Shown here piece by piece: positions 11,701 through 24,050 of a stretch of 64,000 nt of DNA. The position numbers and the translations under genes were made by a program. Source of the DNA: Coffea arabica (taxonomy: Eukaryota > Streptophyta > Magnoliopsida > Gentianales > Rubiaceae); assembly GCF_036785885.1 (NCBI RefSeq), contig NC_092329.1, positions 8,184,001 to 8,248,000 of the forward strand. The letters run 5' to 3'. The notes below the pieces were generated by a model that was not told the DNA's origin, did no database searches, and worked only from the letters and a program-made list of their open reading frames with translations. The stretch's first letter is position 1, and every line of letters starts with the position of its first letter.

Positions 11701-12098
11701 CATATCAGCCCCCTCAGCAGCAAAATCTGCCCATGGACTCTTTCAATGAGAAAATAATGAACGTTGTGCATTATCAAAATCCCTCCTACTCAACTGCTCT
11801 ACATGGTCTTATTGGCATCGATTCCGGGAACTCGAGCCGGGGCATTGTGGATGAATCTGCTAAGTTAGGAGCTCACTTTTCTAACTCATCTTCCTTGGTT
11901 ACCAGTTTGAACAGCTCCAGAGAAGCTAGTCCTGATAGGTCCGGAACCTCCATGCTATTTGCTGCAAAGCCTACTTCTGCTGCTAACTACGTCAACCCTA
12001 CAGCAAATGTTGGTTCTTGGATTCCATCGGCACAGTTAAAGCCAGTTCCAATCTCCATGGCTCACTTGCCAGTATTTGCTGCCTGGGGTGATATATGA
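8717..12098 (+). CDS. ANT: AINTEGUMENTA-type AP2/ERF transcription factor, nine exons
   Basis: Exons by hand: 8717-9086, 9171-9792, 10062-10144, 10317-10325, 10433-10521, 10605-10678, 10795-10845, 10953-11029, 11437-12098 (678 residues). The N-terminus has [45 protein letters not shown] and [13 protein letters not shown], all ANT-lineage motifs. A basic [14 protein letters not shown] segment leads into AP2 repeat 1 (about 324-391). A linker with EYVAHLRR (about 392-424) is followed by AP2 repeat 2 (about 425-491). The end is [10 protein letters not shown], matching ANT's MPVFAAW tail. The nuclear protein binds DNA through both AP2 repeats. In Arabidopsis ANT promotes cell proliferation and organ size and acts in ovule and floral primordia. 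A 9-nt micro-exon encodes part of the VYL of repeat 1. Intron 1 is 84 nt and stop-free in frame, so an unspliced reading makes a continuous but false N-terminal ORF to 9859. Arabidopsis ANT is shorter (about 555 residues); the difference lies outside the AP2 repeats. BBM and PLT relatives fit less well. Confidence 0.95.
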
Positions 12099-13652
12099 TC
12101 AGGCATGCGTTTTGTTACATGTAAAGTTTTTGCATGGAGCGGAGGGTAAAAAAGGGCAAGGTGGTCACGAGAAAAAGGAGCAAGGGGATGTAGGATTTTT
12201 ATGACTCTTTCAGTTATTACTAGTTTTATTTTGCTGAATTGCGAGTGGATAGCACTTGAAGCTTAATGGGGATATAGACAGGAGGGGTGGTGGGGGGGGG
12301 GTCCCCAGTTATCTGTCTGTAACCAAGTGTTCGGAAACTTTTTCAAACTACATGCCTTTTTGCGCATATTGGGGTGTTGAAGATTTTGCCAAAATGAAGG
12401 GAATGGTATTCGGCCACTTTTGGAGCTGGATGGGGCTTCCAAGATTCATGATTAAATCTTGTGAAATGATATTGCCAATATGGAGGTGACCCACGTATTA
12501 TTGAATCTGCTTTTTCCATCTTTTTAAGGTCGCCTTAAGTACAAAAACCAGCTCAATGTTTCTCAATAATGCAAAAAGGCATTTCTTTGACCAAATTGAT
12601 CTCGTTGCATTCCCCTCAATCTGCTGCTCAATCTAGCATTACACTATCATTGATGATTGCCGCATACCTCTTTTCTGCTCTGAGCTTTTCCCCAAAGGCG
12701 ACAGACAATTCCTCCTCACTGTTGAAAAAAGAGGACTAAATGGTTTTGCTTTAGGATCTACCATCATTTCTGGGTAATAATTAGTTACAGATCTGTCTGC
12801 TGTTTGCTGAAGAAGCATTTCTTGTTAAAAAATCTATCTAGCTTTTGAAATTCCTCTAGTATGATAAATATTGGCCCCCGCCCCCCAAAAAGCAATTCCA
12901 TGTCTTGATGTGGCAATTACGGACGACAAATATAGAATTTGCATTTTGCCTTGGCCTGAGAACTTAACTGGTGTACACCTGGATCTCAGTAAAGGGGTCA
13001 ATTCCAGTTATCACAGATATTACCAATTAAATCATACTTTTTCTGTTTATGTGGGAAGTGGTTCAGATAAATAAATGGATGACGTAGTCACTAAACCACA
13101 AAATTTGGTAAAAAGCTGCAATTATTTACTTACAAAAAAATTTTTGCCCCTGTTTGATGTAATATAAGGTGCTTTACAAGTTTTTGATGTAATTTTGGGG
13201 TCAAAAGGGGTTGCATTATTTTGGTTTAGGAGGCGACAAGGAGGATATGATGCCGGGGAAGCTGGAAAAAAGGGGAACCTACCAAATAAAGTTGAATTAC
13301 AACTGTGCACTAGCATTAGTTGGAAGTCAGTCTTATAAACAGCAAAAGTAGAACAAGAGAGTTTCCTGTTTTTAAGTGCGCAATCCATTCAATATTTATC
13401 TTCTTCGCATTAAGCCTATAGGCTACTTCCGTTCACATGTCTGATCAATTTCAATTTTGAAGTCGTTATTTGGCTCCAGTAAGGATCGAACTCATCTCCT
13501 ACTCATGATAATGACCCTCTATTGTTGGTTTCCTGTCGATGCTCTAATAAAAACCTTAGCCGGAAACAAAAATACGAAGGGCCATAATGGGCACAATTGA
13601 TCGCTGTTGTGTTGTTCTTGATGCTGCAAATGGCAAGAAAAGGAAGAGAGAA

Positions 13653-13687
<35 letters not shown>

Positions 13688-14847
13688 GGGGATTGCCACG
13701 TTTAGTACTAATTTTCCTGCAATAGTCTATGGATCTTACTAACGAGTGCGTAATGGACATGCGTCAAGACACATTTCAAGTGTTAGATTTTTAGAAATGT
13801 TAGATTAATAACGAAAAATGAATTAATGCAAGGAAATTGATTGAAAACAATAGTGTATAAATACAAGAAAAATATAGTAAGTTTTAGTGTATGTATATAC
13901 ATAGTAGGATGGGTGGAATATAGATGTGTTAACGATTGGAAATCCATAATGAGGCTCAGACAAATAATTTCCTGTAGATTCACAAATTTATAACCTAAAT
14001 CCAATAGAGAAACTATACAGGGCCAATAGTCTCTTTTTGGGGGGCAAAAACGGCAGAGTATTCTTTTGCTTTGAACTTTGAAGTCTATTCTAAATTTTTT
14101 TTTTTTTTGTCGAAACGTTAGCTTTATATATATAATCCGTAAACTTTACAGTATTTGGACAAGGGTCCAATCAAACGGACAAACTGTCACACAAGATCAC
14201 TGATGCCTAGCATCTAAGATTGGGATTCACCCATTCTTCATCTACCAAGATGTTTAGAGCATAAATGCTCAACTTAATACATTCTAATTTCCTAGAGTTG
14301 GCAAAAAAGATGGAGCACTGATGAAACAAAGTACCTCTTTAAATTTCCACTATGTTTGCCTATTGTTTAACACCCTCGAGCTTATATATATATGTTCTAT
14401 GGGTTCTTTCTTATGTTTATAATTCCATTAAACCTCGTAAACTTTACTGCTTCATGCACCATATTACATTTTCCTCGTTATTGGCTTATTATTGTCTTTA
14501 GATTGGTAAAAAGATAATTTCAAAATTGAAATGAAAATTTGATAGAATGAGTAATGTAATTACAATAAGTAAAGAGAAACTTTGTAATTGTGCTATATCT
14601 TAATGAGGTACCTGTATGGCGCAAGGATAGCAATAAGAAATCATCAAATTTCTTCATCTTTTTCTTTCCTGCTTCGAGACTTGGTCGGTATCCAGATAAA
14701 TTTTCTTTTTGATTAAAAGTACAGGTGACTTTTTTCTTTTTTTTTTTCCGGAGGGGGCCCAAAGAAATTGTTAATTCCAAATAGCCTTCTAATAACAAGA
14801 AATTGATATATGATGAAGGCATATATATAGCTCTCGAGCATATCTAA
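12099..14847. other. ANT 3' flank and intergenic
   Basis: The first few hundred bases presumably hold the ANT 3' UTR; I did not fix the polyadenylation site. A pure 33-G run lies at 13653-13685, and its complement creates a spurious polyproline ORF at 13503-13760. About 13460-13500, read on -, contains a B-box-like gagttcgatcc and may be a SINE scrap. No gene seen. Confidence 0.45.
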
Positions 14848-14957
14848 GGTCTTGTTTGGATTGTAATTTTTTAAAAAAATATTTTATATTTTTCATGAAT
14901 ACGATTTTCGGTCATTTTTAACTATAGATATATCAAATTAGCAACCCAAACGAGACC
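14848..14957. repeat. Harbinger-like MITE with TAA target duplication
   Basis: The ends ggtcttgtttggattg and caacccaaacgagacc form an inverted repeat. The element is flanked on both sides by taa, the 3-bp target duplication typical of PIF/Harbinger. This copy is the best evidence for classifying the family. Confidence 0.7.
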
Positions 14958-15811
14958 TAAACTTTCTTGGTAGAAATTCATTAAATAGTCAATAAGAATG
15001 CCATCCGTGCGAAAATGTACACGAAAAAATCAGAAACTTCTCCGTGGTAGCTAGAGAAAAAGGAAATGATCTGTGAGTACATAAATTTCTCGTGTTTAGT
15101 CAAGAATAATCATTACAAATTGGTTAATTGACAGCTTGACTGATTGGAAACAAAAGTTAGCTCTCCAATTATTCAGCAAATTTTGTTTTCATTTTCCCCT
15201 TTTTTTCCACGGTTTAGGTTCTGCGGACCAATTTGGTCCACGAATGGCCTGCCTTAACAAGCCGTCAAATACAGCAGCTAACAACAATAATAATTGTAGA
15301 TGATTCCATCATTGTCCATGAATTATATATCAAGAAAACATGACATCGTACGATTCACACTCCAAGGAATAGTACCATGTCGATAGCTCAGGTAGCAAAG
15401 CTCCTATAATTGAAGATGTAATTTCTTTCGTGGCTGGCATAATAACGCTGGCATCACTAATCAAAGTACCCGAATTGTGCTAGTTTTGTCTGATAATTAT
15501 CGGATTTTGGCGAATGTCAACTCATAAAAGGGTGAAAACCTGTACTTCCGTAGACCATTATGAGTTGTAATGCATTTTTCACTGGCACAAAATTATTATT
15601 ATTTCTAGTCATAGGAAATTTACTGCAGTTCATTCTTCATGTGACCATCTAACATATAGGACGTACAAGAAATCCAAAGTCCAATTATGCGACTCAATTA
15701 TCAAGTCATGACCATGTTTTCTCTTTCATGGTTGATCAACTAACCCGGTCCTAGTAACAAGGGAAAAAGGGCAAAGAAAAAATTGACTATTTCAAACAGT
15801 TAAGACACTGT
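14958..15811. other. Intergenic, nothing recognised
   Basis: No coding frame, RNA gene or clear repeat could be identified. Confidence 0.4.
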
Positions 15812-15825
15812 GTGCAATTTCAGTG

Positions 15826-15922
15826 AAAGAAGGTATGAGTTGAGTGGCTCGGAAGAGGAGGGAGCATAAATAAGAGATCTCATGTTCAAATCTTCTTACT
15901 TACACTAAACGAAAAGAAAATC
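15826..15922 (+). mobile_element. Short tRNA-derived SINE with 14-bp target duplication
   Basis: The body has an A-box-like gagtggctcgg and a B-box-like catgttcaaatc, about 40 bp apart, and ends in an A-rich tail. It is flanked by gtgcaatttcagtg (15812-15825) and gtgcaatttcaatg (15923-15936), a 14-bp direct repeat with one mismatch. A pol III-type head, A-rich tail and target duplication together fit a SINE inserted by reverse transcription. It is non-autonomous. Confidence 0.7.
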
Positions 15923-15936
15923 GTGCAATTTCAATG

Positions 15937-17556
15937 TCAAGTTTGATCGATCATGTTATTGATGATTGTAGAGGGAGGTATGGGTCGGTTGGTATTAGTG
16001 AATTGAGTGTAAGTGAGAAATTTGGGGTGATTGAGAGATTTAATATTATTATGGAACGAGAGATAGGTTGGATGATATTAAAGGAGGAAGTGGAATTGAG
16101 AGATTTGGAATTCGAGAACTTCTACTAACACTAAAAAAAAAAAATTATTGATGAATTGAGAGATTTGGAATTCGTCCCATGATGGGTATTTTTTTTTGGA
16201 ATGCAATGGTATTTTCTAAACATCAATTACAAATATTACGGCCGGGCGGACCACAATTCAATTGGTACAAGGACGAACCTGGTCTGGCTGGTAGATTTTG
16301 AATCAGTCGGATCATTTTAAGTCGGACAAAGAGAGCCATGCATGGACAATATATACAAATCGTGTGGCCTGACCCTGACCTGACCTGACCTGCTCATGGT
16401 CCCAAGAACTGCAAAGCCAATTCGGCCAGCGAAATTGCAATTAACTTGGTCAGTTATTTACAGTACCATGCTGATGGTGAAGAAGATGTGACAAACATTT
16501 GGTTTGATTTCCAGTGAACTGCTAGTGCAGGATTTAAGAAGAAAGGGGACTCTCTATTATTGAAACTGATATATACCAGATGTTCCCTACAAAGGGAGCT
16601 TGTTTCCTAGCATGAAACTGGCTTTCCATTCCCCAAATTATGGTCCCTCCCATATATGCGGATTTGCCTATGCTTGTGCCCCTTGCCCGCATTCATGAAT
16701 CATCAATGTTATGCGACCATCCTTCCACGTGAAGGAGCAGATTTTCTTCGGCTACTTAGGGGCACTTGGGATCAATGAAAATGACTCAAGCTACTACTAT
16801 ATGGAACCCAATCTCCAGTACCATAAATTTTACTAGCATCTCCAACAACTTGCGACGTCGATATCATAACTTAATTAGGGTTCTTTTTTTCTTTTGAGAA
16901 TTTTGGTCAAAAAAATGTTGTATTTGCAATTCTTTCTTGGCGGGAAGTGTTGGATTCAATTCAATACTGCAAAGTCTCTTGACCCGTGGTTGCCTTGGGC
17001 CAAATGTGGCCTCTCAAGTCTTAACAGAGGTAGGGCTTTAAAGTAACAGATCATATCCATGCCAAAATCGACAACAACTCTGAACCGGATTTGATAAGTA
17101 AGTGGTAATTCCAGATTAAGATGAGGATTTGTTTACCCGTCAAGTCTTATTTTGTAGCTCGAAATTCGGTTCCCATCACTCATATCAGGATTCGGACGGG
17201 AGATATCCGATCCGTAAAATTAATTAATTTAATTTAATAACTTGTTAATGTTTGCTTGATTCATAGCACATATTTCGCTTTCAAGAGAAAACACATGGGC
17301 TAGTAACAAATTATAATAATGTATGTATTTTATTCGCTTATTCATATAAAATGGCCGGGTTAATTATAGAATTCTATATATTGATCGGATCCGTTTATAA
17401 TGTGGATAGATCCGAGTAAATGGACCTAAAAGGAATTTCGAGTCTAGAATATGGACTGAATCTTGCTTGGGTCGCATCTCGGCTCAACTGGTTCATTGAC
17501 AATCCTAAACCGGAGGTGGAAATGTTGCTTACCCAAACAAATAAAAATGACAAGAT
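15937..17556. other. Intergenic, nothing firm
   Basis: A duplicated gaattgagagatttggaatt occurs at about 16093 and 16152. About 16376-16390 has a short ctgac repeat. The open frame at 15934-16128 resembles no known family. Confidence 0.4.
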
Positions 17557-17702
17557 GCCTTGTTTTGACTGCCATTTTTTCTTAAAAGGCTTTTACGTTT
17601 TTAAAAAAAATATTTTTAATTATTTTTTTATTTTATATACGTTAAATCGTTACAATATATTTTTTAATAAAATCTTAAAAAAAAAATAGCAATTCAAAGG
17701 GA
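17557..17702. repeat. Degraded Harbinger-like MITE
   Basis: Left end gccttgttttgactgcc; right end aaatagcaattcaaagg. The AT-rich interior retains a tatacgttaaatcgttacaa tract comparable to other copies. Confidence 0.5.
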
Positions 17703-19008
17703 GAATAGCCTGACTTTACCTGTTGTGTTAAATGTTAATGATCTATGTCCTTTTCCATTTTTGCTTTTGTCTTTTGTGGACGGCAGGGGGGACAATGTAA
17801 ATCAAATCCCACGGAGCAGTCTTGTGCTGTGGGAACCATCGGAAATTTACGGTGGTACTTTAATAATGAAGCCTTCAACGACTGAGCCCAGTTTCACGTT
17901 AATCATGCTCATCAGTCTGCTCAATCATTTATTACCTCCGCAGACATTTGGTGGTAATTTCCTACAGCAATTATTCCCCTTATCTTCTTCAATCATTTGG
18001 TTAGAGGATGACTCTATAGCTAGTTTTCTTCCTTACAGCTGTTCGTATTAATTGCTCTCTAAACATTTTCGAATGCAGCCAAAGGCGGGGGAAAAAAAAA
18101 AACTATTACGTGTTATGCATTTAGGCACGAGTACTGAATAGCGAAAAATCTATCACCTGTTCGAGAAAAATATAAAATTTTACGAGTATAATTAATTATA
18201 CAAGTTTATGTCCCTCCCTTTAATAATTAATAAAATTCAGGGTTGACATCCCTTTTACCCGTGCTTACGCGCAAGCACGCGCTCGCACGCACAAATTTCA
18301 TGTTATTAAGGTACACTTGCATGGTAATTGCTTGGACAGTGGAGTTTAATGGGTCTCCCCTTGAGTTGGTTGATTTTCAAGCATTGTTGAAAAGGTACCC
18401 TGGCATGAATGTGTCCATATAGATGCTCATTAATCCCACAAAATAGTTTCAAAGAATTGGTCGGGCACCAGCAGCAGCAGTTCATCCTTTCGAACAGCTA
18501 GCTAGGGACTGCAAAAGGGAATAAATTAAAGGTAAAATCCTGCTAGCATGTCATGTACCATGTAAATGTAATTTTGTTGAAAGCAATAAAAAGGGAAGAG
18601 CTGTCAACGTCCAAAAATCTAATGCTGAATCTTGTTTCAATTACAATCTCTCTGCCTCGATCTGTCAATGATCTATTGTTGGATCTTTTATCATAAATCT
18701 TCTCTGCTAAGCTGTCGATATAGGGAAGAAATAGATTCAGATCATGAGATGGTGTTCTTGCTTGCTTCACCACTGCAGAAATTCACAGTTGTACGTGGCA
18801 CTGCGACACTGCAACGACGCAGGCCTCAGCCCTGTCGTTTTGGGCCACCCTAATTTACCACGGTTGCTGCTGCTGTTCTTTGGCTTTGTCGTACTCTTTG
18901 CCGGGCGCATGCATGGATGCATGCATGCACCGGTTCTTTTTGACCATAAATTCAAATGCACTGCATCTTCAATTGCGAATGCAAGTGTGCGTGTGTGTTT
19001 AAACTAAG
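17703..19008. other. Intergenic, nothing recognised
   Basis: The open frames at 17725-18051 (+) and 18543-19007 (both strands) overlap and show no domain. A gcatgcatg-type alternating stretch lies near 18908-18930. Confidence 0.4.
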
Positions 19009-19162
19009 GATTAATCTTCTATACACTCACAACATATACACTTTCACCATTAGATGCATGATACTAATCCAAATTTGAATTTGAAATCCAAATTTTATAA
19101 ATGTGTCATGCGTCCAACCGTAATAGCGTATACACTGTCAATGTATATAAAATTTACTCTTA
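19009..19162. repeat. MITE of the tacactgacagtgta family
   Basis: A roughly 150-bp element whose two halves are inverted. The left half contains ttagatgcatgata; the right half contains tgtcatgcgtccaaccg and tacactgtcaatgtata. A second copy lies at 32722-32874, and a fragment near 3235. Long imperfect terminal inverted repeats make it a hairpin-type MITE. Confidence 0.6.
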
Positions 19163-21882
19163 AAACTAATTAGGTGTACATTGTTGTCATCTCTCGAGCT
19201 AAATTGAGCTGGGATTGAGGCCAGGCAGCCATATTTCGTAAGGGCAATACTTCTTCTTCCATGAAATATTATTCGTCTAAGGTTTGGAGTCTCCATTAAA
19301 CAAAAAAAAATGATTATGTAATAAAAAAAATGGAGTTTCAAAGTAAGATATATAATTAGTTATTGTGAATGACCAAATTTCAAGCGTAAGAATGCAAAAA
19401 GAAGCAACAAAGTGAAAATGTAAGACACGATATGTTTGATTTCCCTTCGAAGTGATTTTCATCCAAGAGAATTATACACTTGATTCGCATGCGGATTTTA
19501 TAATTCAATTTGGCTAATAGTACTGCGTCATTTCATTAAATTCCACCAAAAGGGGAAACATGAATCAAGAAAAAAAAAAATGAATCAAGAAGGATTCAAG
19601 TCCTTGACATTAAGCCCCAAACGAAAGCCCAGAACTAATAGCAATTTTGAATGGAAGATGTAACCAATGGGCCTGAGATCAACCACAAATTGCCAACTTG
19701 AAACGATTCACAAAGAAACTAGGCCCCGAAACGACACGACACAAATGACTAAGGACCCAATTGAGATTTTGCCCTGTTTGTATGCTTTGTCAATTGCTTT
19801 GTTCCATTAAGAAAAGGTTGTTTTTAAAAGTTTAGTTTGGGCCTCAACTCTCCTTCCCTCAGGCCCCATGTCTATATCAACCCTTTTGCCACATCAACAT
19901 TTTTTAATGTAATTGGATATCCAACAAATGTGGATGGCAAAAAGAAAATCACGAATTGGTTATCGAAGTTTGAAAAATTGGGAATTGGTATTCATACTTC
20001 CATTTTATTCTCTTGCACTTCAATCCACTCATTAAATAATATGCCTCCAAAGAGTGCAGGAGCCTAATTTGGGAGTGCAAATATCACTTCCCAAAAAATT
20101 TGATAGTATTATTTGGATGAAAGTGGAATTTGGGAACTGAAGAGTTGTTTATTATAACAGGACTAGATTGCAAATGAATCAAATCACTCGCGAGAGCGCT
20201 CACAAGCCAACTTGGTCAAAACTTTACCCGAGTTCGATCAATATTTTTAAACTCGAGTAGGCTCAATTTTAAACTTGTATTTTACATTGAAAGGTTGTCG
20301 AGCTCAAGTTTGACAAAATTGAATTTCGACTTGACTCGATTAGACCAAATTTCAACTCAATTCAATTCGTTTGCATCCTCTTTATATGGCTACAATACAA
20401 AGGATATAGTAACTGACTTAAAGATGGTTTTGGCGTGTGATTAAGAACTCATATCCCGTTCCCCTTATGGCACTATAACATCCTGAAAATGATAATCACT
20501 TAAGAAAATTGAAATTAACTCCTACATTTGATGTTCAACTTTTATAATTTATAATCTAAGTAAGGAAAAAAAAAAAAAAAAAAGGAAAGCTCCTACCTTG
20601 CATAAGGGGGTGAAAATATTATAACGAAAGCAAGCACTACACAACGTTTTACTCATCCAAGATGCAATGTCTCTTTTTTTTCTCTCTTCTTTTCAACCTT
20701 GTTTCTAAACTTTTATATTTCAACAAAGAATTTTTGCATCTACGATGCATGAGCAAAATTCCTGAAGGGGAGGCACTGAATAGAACGAAAATGATTGTTA
20801 GATCGGGTACCTGAGGCCTCGTCCTAAGACTCCTAACCATGTCTCGATGCAACAAATAAACAACCATCGTATTTCCAGCTTCCTTAACAGTAGCCTTTCT
20901 GCTTTAATCTTAAAGAACACAAAATTAATGATTACTTCGGTTCTCCGCATGCTTCACTTCTTTTATCTGTAGATACTGTAATATGACGTCCATTTATATA
21001 CCGTCCATAATGATTTCTATGAATTTAGATGGTCATCATTCTCTCTTAGTTTCATGTACTTCTATCCCTTTTTTTTTGGTTAAAAGTTTGATCTACTTTG
21101 GATTAGTCATCCCATTAGTACAATAATTAACAACATGTGAAATTTGGCTTCTCACTCATATGAAGCAAAATCTCTAGAATTGGAAAAAAGAAAAGCGGGT
21201 GGCAACTTTCTCTAAAGGGGAGAGATGGGAAAAAAAAGTTTCTTCTTGAAAAGTATAAATCTTCCTCGACAAAAAGATCGATTAGCAGTAAAGCATGAGT
21301 CATGAACTCAGTAAAGCAAGGCATAACACCATTTTTTAAGCAAGTAATTATGGGGTTAAACCTTTGAGGCTTGCCAACCAAGGGTTAGAATTAGTGTAGA
21401 CGTGAGCTCATGAACACTTTCTTTCTAGTGTTGAAAGTTAAATGTATGTTACTTATGGGGTTAAATGTAAATACTTATGATTTTGAAAGTATACCTTGAC
21501 TCATATTAGCAATAGGAGTCAAACTTATTCAAACTTTTTTCATACCAAAAAAAAAAAGATAAAAGGGATAACGTATGTGTCTCAATTGATTGCACATCAT
21601 TTTCATGTTTCAGAATAATCATAGTCGATTCTTAAAAATGGTTTACTTGGTTTAGAAGGAGATTCTTTCCGTCCGCTGCCATTAATGCATAATTTCCTTG
21701 GAATCAATAAAACGAGAGTTTTAACCATTGGTCGAAACCCAATAATTAGGAAGAGTCTCTTAGAGTGTTCTCGTGCACTAGGTCGGAGGTTCAAATCCGT
21801 CTAGTGCATTACAAGGAAGCATTGCGCTTCATTTCTTCAAGAAATTCAGAGAGCGCAATATCACACACTTGTGTTTGGTCTT
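19163..21882. other. Intergenic, nothing firm
   Basis: No gene. About 20190-20370 has recurring ctcgag and ctcaa motifs that look like an old repeat. About 21770-21800 contains a B-box-like ggaggttcaaatccg, possibly a SINE remnant. Confidence 0.35.
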
Positions 21883-22018
21883 GAGGTTCATACCCCAATC
21901 CTTTTCAAGCCCAGTTGGGCTCCCTTTCCCTCATAGTAAATTGATTGCGGTAGGTTCATACCCCAACCTCTTACAAGCACAATAGGGCTCCCCCTCCCTC
22001 ATAGTATAAGGGTAGTGT
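21883..22018. repeat. 68-bp tandem duplication
   Basis: Two units share aggttcataccccaa, then a gggctccc and ccctcatagtat-like block. They are offset by 68 bp (ggttcatacccc at 21885 and 21953) and diverged by several substitutions. Confidence 0.6.
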
Positions 22019-23352
22019 AGATTGTTATCGTTAGTAAAAAAATAAAATAAAAATTTTGATATGCCAAAAAATTTAAAAAGGGTTAAATAAGCCTGTATAA
22101 TATAAGAGTCCACCTATAAAAAAATGATTGAAAATTAGAACATTTGTAAACAGCATACACAAATATAGGAATTTCTAAAATCAAAGAGGCGAGCCATCGT
22201 TTCGTTTGTTTCTATCACAAGTCATATGCCATCTAGCATAGAATTTTCCATAATATAATAGACTGATGTGAAATGAGAGAAGAATTCTCTTATAGAACGA
22301 ACATACCTTATCCATCTTCTCACATGTTTAACCTAAAAAACTATGATTAGCCATAATCTTTTGAGATTCTTTACCTTTATCCCTCTTAGGTATCACACCA
22401 TCATTGCTAGTTAGGAAGGACCACCTCTTCTGGAACTGCTAAAATTAGGTCCACCGGGAGCCCTATCGGGTGGCGCAGGCGTGATGGTGTGGGGATCATT
22501 TGCTTGAGGTTTACTAGTTAATTATCGAGTTGATTATGTATTTCAAGTACAAATCATTGATTGCGTAACACATGCAAATATTGCAACTGATTTGATATGT
22601 TTCCCAGTGAAGCTAAGCGTTTTCCATTTATTCTTCATGTATTCGAACAACATATTCGTGCCGTAATTGAATTGATATTCGAGTTTGGTTTGTCGCCTTC
22701 CATTTAACAACTACTTATGGATGAATATTCTCTTGAAACTTTTCTTACTTTTTCTCCCTTCTGTTTCCAAATTTTCTCAAGCTTCCGAAGTGGAAAAGAT
22801 CGTGTTTGCTCCTGATTTATGTGTCTCTTGAATTGAAATTAAGTGAGTCGATTTCTAACAACTTTTTTTTATCTTACTTAAATTCGGTCATTAAGCATCG
22901 ATATCACGAATCCTCGAATCAAGCTTTCTCTTGGAACTTTTTAATTTGCTACTCAAAATTCTTGATCTAAGAAATACGCTGTTTCGTTGAAATGAATCCA
23001 ACCAAAACTTAAAATTAATATTTACAGGTCGGAATCATTTGAAGAATTACGAATTTCACTTTCCGAGTTTTGGGTTTTTGGCCAAAATCCAAAATGAACT
23101 TCATTATCGCATTATGCTCAGCAGCCGAACAGGACAAATCACCATTTGTTAACACTGATGTGGTAGTATTGTTTGATTGCTCAATCCACCAAAGCCCATG
23201 CATGCATTCACAAAACATAAAGCATTAGCCCTTAAATATAACTCGGGTTTTTATGCAATGGCCGAACGTTATGAAGTCCTGTGAGAGGTTTCCCAAAGGT
23301 TCATAACTCACTCTACCGAAAAAGGAAAAAAGAAAAAGAAAAAAAAGGTAGA
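22019..23352. other. Intergenic with a small inverted repeat
   Basis: At 22391-22496 atcacaccatca is answered about 90 bp later by tgatggtgtggggat, giving a possible hairpin whose interior is unusually GC-rich for the area. Otherwise nothing is recognised. Confidence 0.35.
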
Positions 23353-24050
23353 GGGATAACTTCACAAATCTCCTCAAGGGTTTATGATAAATACAACTAG
23401 CTCCTTTCACGTCTCAAAAATTATACATACATCCCCTGAAATTGAATAGTAGTTTTTGGATTTCATTTGACAAATATTGTGGAAAAAACTATATTAGTAT
23501 ACCAAATTGCCCTAATGATTTGTTTTGGTTTTAAATCAAAATAGTCCATGTATATATCTTTTTTTTCTCTCCTAGTCTCTAACATTTTGCCTTGTCTATG
23601 GCCTAAATCGCTCCCTCAGTATTCCTTTAGCCTAATTTACTATATGTATGTTTGTATTTTAATTCTTTATTGAACTTGGATCAATGGATAAAGGGGCATA
23701 ATCAACATTGAAATTTGTGAGATATGAAAATTAGAATTTTGGGGAAGAATGAAAAACTTGGATGAATAAAAGAAATAAGTCGAAGCAGCAGAATTCATGA
23801 TAGGGCTATTTAGTGAGGGGAATGCTTGGTGGCAACTTTTTTGCGGAGCCATTTGACGTTTTTACGACCTTTTTAAAAAAATTTTTTTTTTCCTCTTTAA
23901 AAGAAATTTGGCCTCAATTGTTGCACAGGATCAGTAGTATCATTCTTTTAGTTATCAAATTGACTTTGAGCTATGAAAGGAGGTAAAGAGTAATAGAGGG
24001 TACTAGATGAAATTACCAGAAATCTCGAGGGAATTTTCTGAAACTATCCC
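23353..24050. mobile_element. Non-autonomous TIR element, about 700 bp
   Basis: The left end gggataacttcacaaatctc is imperfectly inverted at the right end (revcomp begins gggatagtttcagaaaattc). Both ends continue into a second related block (ctcctttc and its counterpart). No transposase ORF lies between. The termini resemble plant Mutator-like elements. Target duplications were not resolved. Confidence 0.5.

Noticed and set aside
13503..13760. Polyproline ORF on the minus strand
   Set aside because: It is the complement of the 33-G run, with no domain or splice context.
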